DNA from: RCC90-49c sp051016155
GTDB lineage: Bacteria; Bacteroidota; Bacteroidia; Cytophagales; Amoebophilaceae
Assembly: GCA_051016155.1 (NCBI GenBank)
Contig: CP136537.1
Coordinates: forward strand, 620,001-684,000
Direction of reading: 5' to 3'
Length of the DNA stretch: 64,000 nucleotides
Part shown: in pieces, positions 42,358-51,100 of the stretch
Position numbering within the stretch: position 1 is the first letter of the stretch
How the letters are laid out: every line of letters starts with the position of its first letter
The notes under the pieces: model-generated
Seen by the model: the letters and a program-made list of their open reading frames with translations, nothing else
Told to the model about the DNA's origin: nothing
The model's database searches: none
Made by a program: the position numbers and the translations under genes

Positions 42358-43569
42358 ATGAAGATCGCTGTCATCCTTTACAAAACCAATACCCTGGCTA
42401 GCGGTGAGCACCCGCTCATGCTCCGCGTTTCGCAAAACAAAGTCAGAAAGTACGTCGCTCTTGGCATCTCTTGCTCTCCTCTCCTTTGGGACTTTAACAA
42501 GAATGCGCCCAGAAAGCACCATCCCAATAAAGGCTACCTCGAGGCTATCATCGCTCACAAATTGGCTGCTTATCACGCTAAACTCCTTGAGATGAAGGCT
42601 GACAATGTCCCCCTTTCCCCTCAAGGGCTCATTAAGGCCATGGAAAAAACCAAACACGTGCAAGAGGTCTTTGCTTTTTTAGAGGAGCTCATCGAGCGGT
42701 TCGAACAATCGGGTAGAATTGGCAATGCCAACCTCTATAAAGATACTAGAAGGGCACTGAAGCTCTTTAGTCCCAATACCCCCCTCCTATTCACTGACAT
42801 TGATCCCAAGTTTTTGAGTCAATACGAGGTCTTCTTGCGCAGTAGAAACCTGGCCGAGAACTCTGTCTTTACTTACTTCAAGACCTTGAGAGCGCTCTTT
42901 AACAAGGCCATTCATGAAGGCTTGGTCAAAGAGGAGCTCTATCCTTTCAAACGCTTTAATGTCTCTAAATTCAACACCACGACCCAAAAGCGAGCCATCA
43001 CTAAGGCCGAGATCAAACAGATCGCCTCGCTTCCTATTGATCCTACTAGCACGCTTTATGAAGCCCGGCACTATTTTCTTTTCAGCTACTACGGACAGGG
43101 GATTAACTTTAGAGACATCGCTTTTCTTTGCTGGAAGGACCTTATTGAGGACCGTATATTTTATCAGAGAGCCAAGACTAAAAAGCAACTGCAGTTCAAG
43201 CTCCTCCCTCCTGCCGAGGCCATTATTGAGGAATTTCGTCCCTTAACAGGGGATGCTCCTGACAATTATATGTTTCCTATCCTCAATAGGGCTGTCCATC
43301 TTACTCCTACCCAGATCAATGATCGCTTGGAGAAAGTGTTGAAGAGAATGAACAAAGGCCTCAAAGAAATCGCCCAGCTAGCTGGCATCTCTACCCATTT
43401 AACCATGTACGTGGCGAGGCATACCTATGCCACGGTCTTGAAAAGGAGCGGCGTGGCTATCCCTGTGATCAGCGAGGCCATGGGCCATGCTACGCCCGTC
43501 ATTACGCAGACTTATCTCAAGAGCTTTGAAGATGAAGTGATTGACGAGGCCAACACGTTTTTGCTTTAG
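42358..43569 (+). CDS. tyrosine recombinase (Bacteroidota-type integrase)
   Basis: The 403-residue protein begins with an N-terminal arm-binding and SAM-like domain (residues 1-210). The catalytic domain has box II YVARHTYAT and the nucleophilic Tyr of ITQTYLKSF, plus MGHATPVI. The box I region reads YYGQGINFRDIAFL, where relatives usually have Arg in place of Gln before GI/GM; whether the nearby Arg replaces it is unclear. The frame is intact. It begins 158 bp from the tRNA fragment and reads away from it, as expected for an integrative element. An IS5-type element starts 10 bp after its stop. Confidence 0.9.
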   Translation: MKIAVILYKTNTLASGEHPLMLRVSQNKVRKYVALGISCSPLLWDFNKNAPRKHHPNKGYLEAIIAHKLAAYHAKLLEMKADNVPLSPQGLIKAMEKTKHVQEVFAFLEELIERFEQSGRIGNANLYKDTRRALKLFSPNTPLLFTDIDPKFLSQYEVFLRSRNLAENSVFTYFKTLRALFNKAIHEGLVKEELYPFKRFNVSKFNTTTQKRAITKAEIKQIASLPIDPTSTLYEARHYFLFSYYGQGINFRDIAFLCWKDLIEDRIFYQRAKTKKQLQFKLLPPAEAIIEEFRPLTGDAPDNYMFPILNRAVHLTPTQINDRLEKVLKRMNKGLKEIAQLAGISTHLTMYVARHTYATVLKRSGVAIPVISEAMGHATPVITQTYLKSFEDEVIDEANTFLL

Positions 43570-43579
43570 TAGTTGGAAT

Positions 43580-44862
43580 GAGGGCGCTGTGAAAATAGCC
43601 TTATTCTTTCCCTGTCTGGTGAAGAGTGGTTTTTTTAGTCTAGCCTCTTGCTGGGCATCACCGTTTCTTGCCTTTTTACTCTTTTGTGTACTCTTAGTGT
43701 TCAATAAGCTAGAGAAAAACGCGTAGCTATCCCACAGAGACTCTTAACGCTAGCCCGGGCGCGCGGTATAGATTGTAACATAGCGCTTCTAATACATGCT
43801 GACTATGCTCTTTTGCCTTCCCTACATAACGCGCACTGCCCGCCTTGAACCAACTCTTTATACTGCCAAACACGCGCTCCTCTTTGTAGCGACGCGCTCC
43901 TATTAGACCATTGTACAGACTTAACCAACTGTTTCTTGTCTTCCCTCTTGCTCGTTTGCGTTGAAGACGGCTCTTGAGTCCCTTTCTTCACAATAACGAG
44001 TCGTTCGACGCACTACTGTAGCCCTTATCGCCCAATACTTCATTCCCCTTGGGTAGCTCCACCTGCTCCAATAACCCCGACAGATGTTGGCTTTCGTGCT
44101 CACTTGCCTTACTCGTGTGAACTGATAATACCAACCCATTCTCTGCTTCTAATAGATAATGACGCTTATACCCATAATGCACCTGATTGCCTCGCTTCAT
44201 CCAACTCGCCTCTTGATCTACTCCTTTTTGCTTCACTGCTTCCAGCGGAGGCGCATACTCCCCTGCTGGCAAAGCATACACCTTTTTTCCTTTGGGGTGG
44301 CGCGCTGTGGGCCTAATAGAAGCGTCTACTATGGTTCCTTTACAAACCAGCAGCTCGTGTTGCTCAAGCTGCTTATTGATCGCTTCAAGAAGGCGGTCAT
44401 AAGCTTGGGGCTGGGTAAGCTCTTTTCTAAATCGGCATAAGAGAGTACTGTTGGGGACAGGATCAAAGGCCTTGACACCACAAAAGGCCATAAAAGAGAG
44501 CCTATCTCGGGTTTGTTCTTCTACGAGGGTATCACTAAGGCCATACCAAGTTTGTAGTAAGCTCATTTTAAAGAGGATCAGGGGGTTGTAGGCCTTTCTC
44601 CCCTTATCCTCGAGCCCTTTAGAATAAGCCTGATCAAGGAGTTGTTGAATGGGTTGCCAGTCAATGATTTGGTCAATGCGTGCAATAGTGGAGAGGGGAT
44701 TGATTTTCTGCTCAAGGCATTGATCGGCAAAAGAGAGTTGAGAGTTATCGATTCTAGGCATGGGTGCAAAGTTTAAGGTGAAAGAAAGTTTGGCGGAGCT
44801 TCTCTAAAATACTGTAAGCAGCTCTTTTAACCTAAACTTTTACAGACTTTTGCAGCGCCCTC
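43580..44862 (-). mobile_element. IS5-family element, divergent copy C (about 1283 bp)
   Basis: The ends read GAGGGCGCTGTGAAAA on the left and the complement of GAGGGCGCTGCAAAAG on the right, a variant of the copy A/B repeats. The flanks (GGAAT and AGCCT) do not match, so no target duplication remains. The C-terminal half is very close to copies A and B, but the N-terminal half is clearly different. Confidence 0.85.
43727..44761 (-). pseudogene. IS5-family transposase, copy C, interrupted by one in-frame TGA
   Basis: The frame starts with MPRIDNSQLSFADQ and contains the first two catalytic Asp residues (GTIVDASI, VLGDKGYSS). It stops at the TGA at 43988-43990, where copies A and B have GGA. 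Beyond the stop the same frame is open to 43727 and keeps RKGLKSRLQRKRARGK, the Glu-containing ERVFGSIK, and the normal C-terminus ALRVSVG. One base change therefore disabled an otherwise complete gene of 344 codons. The N-terminal half differs from copies A/B far more than the C-terminal half, which suggests recombination between related elements. Confidence 0.88.
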
Positions 44863-45196
44863 AGCCTATCTGTCACAAGTGAAAAACACTTGCGCCATAT
44901 AGGTAGCTTCTCTTCTTCCCTGTTTCCCTCCCAGAGGCTATTTCTAGCTTTTTGGAAGTAACGCGCCTTGAGCGTCTTGTCCTAAATTTGGGGTCCATTC
45001 CTCTGCTTGGAGCACAACGCAAAGGCCTCTTTCCCACCTTGCTAGCTGCCTTTCCAAGGCAATGATTTTTTACTCTTGCCTCTTGCATCATTGCAAAAGA
45101 CTTAGTAAAATTGATATGGTTTGGGCACCCTTGCTTCATGTGGTAGTGCCGCAATGACGTTAGTCATCAATCACTCACAATCAAATAATTAGAAAA
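44863..45196. other. intergenic stretch upstream of the giant gene
   Basis: No gene is seen. Positions 44979-44999 (GTCCTAAATTTGGGGTCCATT) resemble the right end of the IS3 element at 58890-60158, a probable relic. TCAATCACTCACAATCAAA near 45160 belongs to the dispersed ATTG-type units. No clear TAnnTTTG box was found; TATGGTTTG at about 45114 is one base too long. Confidence 0.45.
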
Positions 45197-48100
45197 ATGT
45201 ATACCCAATATCAAAAAGGACTCTCTGTGGTCCTACTCACTTCAATCCTCCTGCAAAGCTGCGCAGGAGACAATACTAATATAGGGAACTATCAATACCA
45301 AACAGAGGAGAGGGAAAGTAAGGAAGACCGCACTACGGCTCCTAGGCCAGCTCCTCCACCTGAAATGCCTATTTCACCTCCTAGAACGAACACAAGCATA
45401 CAAGATAGAATTAATAGATCCAATCAAAAACAAAACAACAGAAAAAATGTTGACGACAAGAAAACGCAAAACCACAGTACGACGCATAATCACAGCATGC
45501 AAGACAAGAAACCAGAATATGACCCGGTAGACAGGGATGCATGGCAAGCTCATTTTCAAAAGAAAATTACAGAGCTGGGTAAAAAGCAACCCAGAAAAGC
45601 TACATTAATATCACAAAGATTAATCAGGGGATATCAAGGAGAAGCAACACAAAAACAAGCTTTAGCAGAACTGGGTGTTCCACCTCCTCCCCTACCCAGG
45701 ATCCTGGGAGGAATGATAAAAGACGATAGCGAAGATGAGATACATCTACCAAGAGTCCCTATCGATCTTCTTGCCACTGGCTCTAAAAAAGAGATGGAAA
45801 GGCGAAGAGATGACAGGCTTGTCCCTGCTCAGATACAGCTCATGAACGGTGAACTCATCCAAGGACATCACGAAGGGGCAAGAATATTGAGCGAACCTCA
45901 ACGAAGAGGGGTCTTGAGAGCGAAACAATATCACCTGTTAGCCCATGGACCAGGAACCTTCTTTGCCGAACGAATTAGCTATCGCGGTGCTTTCCTCAAC
46001 AGCATGTTTCATGACCTTACAGGACAAGCTGAGTACATCATAGACCAACAAGTGCGCTACAGAGGGAATTTTAGCCAGGGAAAGCGCGAAGGCACGGGGA
46101 CTCTTGAACTTTTTGACCCTCAGAGAAGAGATTACTTTATTCATTACCAGGGCACCTGGCGAGACGATCATCCAGATACAGGAACATTTTTCTCACCCGA
46201 AGGCCATCCCAATAGCAGCATCGAAAATGGACAACCAAACGATATTGCTGTGGCTGTAGCCCACGTAGACATAGCCCCCCTGCCCTCTGAAAGAGGAGCA
46301 GGAGCAGCCAGCCCTGAGTTGCCCCCAACACCTGCGAGAGAGACCAGTAAACTTCCTTCGGCTCCGTCTTCTCCTTACCAAGACGTTGCTCTCAGTCTTA
46401 GCCATGGGGCGGCAAGCACACAGACAGCACACTACAGTCCTGCTGACAATGCTATGACTTCTCCGTACACAGACGATGCTCTTAGTCGCAGCCAGGGCAC
46501 TGCAAGTCCACAGACGGCACTCTATAGTCCTGCTGACAATGCTATGACTTCTCCGTACACAGACGCTGCTCTCAGTCGCAGCCAGGGCACTGCAAGTCCA
46601 CAGACGGCACTCTATAGTCCTGCTTACACTACTATGACTTCTCCGTACAAAGACACTGCTATCAGTCATACACAGAAACATAAGAGGCTACAGCCAGAGA
46701 GGCACAGCAGACAGCTCTCTACGCCCACAGAGGCCCTTGATTCCTCCCTTGATCCACAGATAGCCCCTGAGATGGCTTGTCCTCTCATTGCTCAAAAGCT
46801 CAGTAACCCCCAATTAGAGCTCTCTTTAGATCAGAGCATCGAACTGCTCACCACTTGTGTTGGCTATGGGCAAATGCGTGCTCAGAAAATGACTGATCAA
46901 GAAGCGGTGATCGTCTTGGGAAACACTGGCGCTGGCAAAAGTACCCTTGTTAACTACCTCACGGGATGCACCATGACTCTTAAATCGCCCAGAGAGCTGG
47001 GACTTAAGGGACTTGACAAGATCGTCGTTGTTCAGCCCAGGCATGAAGGAGGAGACATCGAGGAGCTTACTCCCATTGGACACAAAAAAGAGTCCAAAAC
47101 GTTCATCCCACAAATCGAGACTGCCCCTGATGGAACTACCTACTGCGACTGTCCTGGATTTCTTGATAACCGCGGTCCTGAGATCAACATTGCCAATGCA
47201 GTCAATGTAAGGGCGGCCCTCGCTCAAGCTCGTAGCGTTAAAGTCATTGTCTTGATCAACTACCATAGCCTTCGCGCTGACCGAGGACGGGGATTGGCTG
47301 ATCTGATCAAGATGGTCACAGATATGTTTGGTGACGTTGAAAAGGTCAGGCAGCATGCTCCTTCTTTGCTTTTTGGCATTAGCCAAGTGCCTCTTGATAT
47401 GGAGGTGGAGGTGTTACGAGACTGGCTTTTAGAAGAGGCCCCTCCTGTCATGCACACCCTAGTGGAACGCCTTTTTCTGTTCGATCCACTAGATAGACCC
47501 CTAGAGGGCGCCTGGAATAGAGCCGAGTGCTTGCGTCAGCTGGCCTCTTTACCCCCTATCACTCACCCGGACAGTATCTTTAGAACGATGCTGAGCGATA
47601 GTGACCAGCAGAAGCTGATCGAGCTCAGCGAAGGATTAGGAAGGCGCATAACAGCTGCTTTAGAGGAGAATAAATGGGTGTTAGTCGAACAAGAAATCTC
47701 ACATCTCGAGCGCCTCAGACTCATAGAGCACCCAAGCGTGGAGAGGCTCATAGCTCAGGCGCAGGGAAGTGTTGAGCGTCACTTCCAGCGCAAAGCAGAC
47801 CTATTCAGGGATCATTGCCTGTTCGAACGGTTTGAGGAAGCTGAGAGCTTGCTAGCAGAGCTGCAGTCAGGAAAAGATGCCTTAGGCAGACGAATCGACG
47901 GTGCATTTGAACTAAGCGCATTGAATAGTCTAAAAGTAGACGCACTCGATCGCCACCAGGCCCGTTTAGACAAAGAAGAGAAGGCGAAAGAGGGCCTCCA
48001 AGAGGCTCATGGGCAAATCAAGACCTTGCGCGAGCAGATAGAAGCAAGAGAGCAGCATCTGCGTACTGAACTCACGGCACAACTGGCGCAGAAGGAGCAA

Positions 48101-51100
48101 GAGCTGCGTACGGCACACGCGATCGATTATGAGAAGGCCCAAGCCCGCCTAGAGCAGGAGAAAGCGGCCCTGAGGCAAGATTATGCAAGTAAGCTTCAAC
48201 AAGCCCTAGAAGAGAAAGAGTGCCTATTGCGTGAGCAACAAGCAGCGCAAGCCAGACGTGAGCAGGAGCTAAGGGTGCAGCAAGCAGCCCTGACAGAACG
48301 ATTCCACACGAGTGGAAGTCCCAGGATGCCTAGCCTAGATCCAGCCCTGACGCTAGATGCACCTCTGCCGATGGAGACGGGACAAAACCAACTGGAGCGC
48401 TATCTGCGTGGGATGGAGAGTAATAATGCAGAGGTGCGCAACAAAGCTTCTCAGCTTCTTTCAGAGCTAGCACTCAGTGCTCCCAGTGAGGCCATGCGTG
48501 ATCGTTTACTAAAGGCCACCACAGACATTGACCCTAACGTTTGTGTAGGATCGCTCAAAGCTTTGGAGGTGTTGGTAAAGGGAGCTCCTCATCTGGCCCA
48601 TGAGTCTGTGTATTCCTCCCTGGTTCAAGCCATGGGCCACACAGAGGTCAGTTTAGTGCTTGCAGCGCTCGAGGCGATGATAGAGCTGATCAAAGCCATG
48701 CCCAGGCTAGTGGATGTGTCCCTACGTAACATGCTGCTTCGTACGGTAAGTAGTAGAGAGGGGAATGTGCGTAGCCAAGCGCGTGCTACTTTGGTGAGTC
48801 TGGTCAGGGTGGCGCCACAGCTCTCCACAAAAGCTGTTTATGTGGCGCTTGTTCAGGCTACAGAGGATAGCCAGGCAAGTGTCTGTAAGGCTGCCAAAGC
48901 CGCCCTCATGGAGCATGCTAATGCTAATCCAAGTGAATCTATGCGAGAGGGGCTGCTCAGATCTGCAGGCAGGAGCCAGGCGCGAGCCACCTTAGCTGAG
49001 CTAGTCAATGTGGCCCCTCATCTAGCTACGCAAGCCGTCTATGAGGTCCTTATTCAGGCTACAGGTGACAGTCAAGAAGGTGTCCGTAAGGTCGCTAGCG
49101 CCACGCTCTTGGAACAAGCTAAGACTAATCCAAGTGAGATGCTGCGTGAAGAGCTGCTTGGGTCTGGAGGCAATAGCCAGGCGCGAGCCACCTTAGCTGA
49201 GCTAGTCAATGTGGCCCCTCATCTAGCTACGCAAGCCGTCTATGAGGTCCTTATTCAGGCCACAGGTGACAGCCAAGCAAATGTCCGTAAGGCCGCTAGT
49301 GATACGCTGATAGAACAGGCCAGGGCCAATCCGAGTGAAGGCCTGGCCAAGATTCTCCTTCGCGTGATAGAAGAGAACAATAAGCCTGTGCCGAGGAGGG
49401 ACTATTATGATAGGCGTAACGAACAGGAAGTCGCTTTGGAGGAGGCTTCAAGAACGCAAATATGTAGTAGTGCGCGCGCTACCGTGGCTGAGCTCATCAA
49501 TGTTGCGCCGCAGTTAGCCAATCAAGCGGTCTACGAGGCGCTTGTTCAGGCTGCAGGTGATCGTCAAGAAAGTGTCCGTAAGGCTGCTAGGGAAACCCTT
49601 TTAGCGCAAGCTACCTTCAATCCAGGGGAGGCCCTCGTGTTACCCCTTATTACAGCCTTGGGTAACCTATTAGAGCCAGATAAAACTGCCTCCAATCACA
49701 CTGTACACGCACCGCACCGCGGGTCGTCAGTACAACCAACGTCGCCATCGACCATGAGTCCAGACACTGCTAGTGCACAGGAAACCGTAGAAATGGCGCT
49801 CAAGGAGCTAGTCAGGGCCAATGCAAACGAGGAACTGCGCGAGACGCTACTTCGTGCTACGAAGGATGACAATGAGCGTAATCGTAGCGCTGCGCATGCT
49901 ACTTTGGTTGAGCTAATCAGTGTTGCCCCACAGTTAGCCAATCAAGCCGTCTACGAAGTGCTCATGCAGGCTGCAGGTGATCGCCAAGCAAGTGTCCGTA
50001 AGGCCGCCAGTGATACCCTCTTAGCACAAGCCACGGGCAATCCAGGGGATCACCTCTTATTATCCCTTATTGCAGCTTTGGGCAACCGCAACACAGATAT
50101 TCACCTTACTGCCAGGGCTACCCTCTTAGAATTAGTTAGGGCTGCCCCTCAGGAGGCTGTAATGATGACCTTGATACAGGCTTCAGGTAGGGCAAATGCC
50201 AGTGCACGTAGCGCTATAGTTACGGGGCTAGGAGAACTGGTAAGAAACAATCCGAACGAGGATATGCGGCAAGCCCTGATTCTAGCTGGAAGTGATAGCA
50301 ACAAATATGTTGGTAGTAACGCACGTTTTGCTTTAGCCAGCTTGATCTGGGCTAGGCCCCAGTTAGCGAACCCACCTACGATGGAAGTACTCTTTCAAGC
50401 CATGGGCGATGATGAGGAAGGTGTCCGTAGTGCAACATGTGTCGCCTTAGGACAGATGCTACAGGCTGCCGATGCAGAACTACCCCTCCAAGCTGTGTTA
50501 GAGGTAATCGTTCAGACGGCAGGTGACAGTCAAGAAAGTGTTCGTAATACCGCTAGGGAGGTCCTCATAGAACAAGCTAAGACCATGCCGAGTGAGGCTA
50601 TGTGCCAAGCTCTCTTGCTTGCCATGCGCGACAGCAATGAGCATAGACGCAGTACTGCGTCTACAGCCTTAGGCCAGCTCGTGCAGGCTGCTCCTGGACT
50701 AGCCACTCCAGCTGTGTTAGAGGCCCTCGTCCAGACGGCAGGCGACAGTCAAGAAAGTGTTCGTAAGGCTGCTCACCTTACTTTGGTGGAATTCGTCAAA
50801 GCTGCTCCATCTGAGACGGTGTGTGAGGTCCTGATGCGCATGGTGCGTGACAGAAGTGAATATATACGAGTTGCTGTGATAGAAGCCTTGGGCGAGCTGG
50901 TCAATACTACTCCTACGTTGGTCAACAGGGCTGTGCCCACGGCCTTGCTGCGCGCACTACGCGATAGAGATGAGCATGTCCGTAGCGCTGCTTGTACAGC
51001 GTTGGGTAATCTGGCCAGCTCGGCTCCCAGTATAGTTGATAAATCCATGCTCACAGCGCTGATGTCTACTTCGAAGGATGCGCAAGAAGCGGTGACTCGA

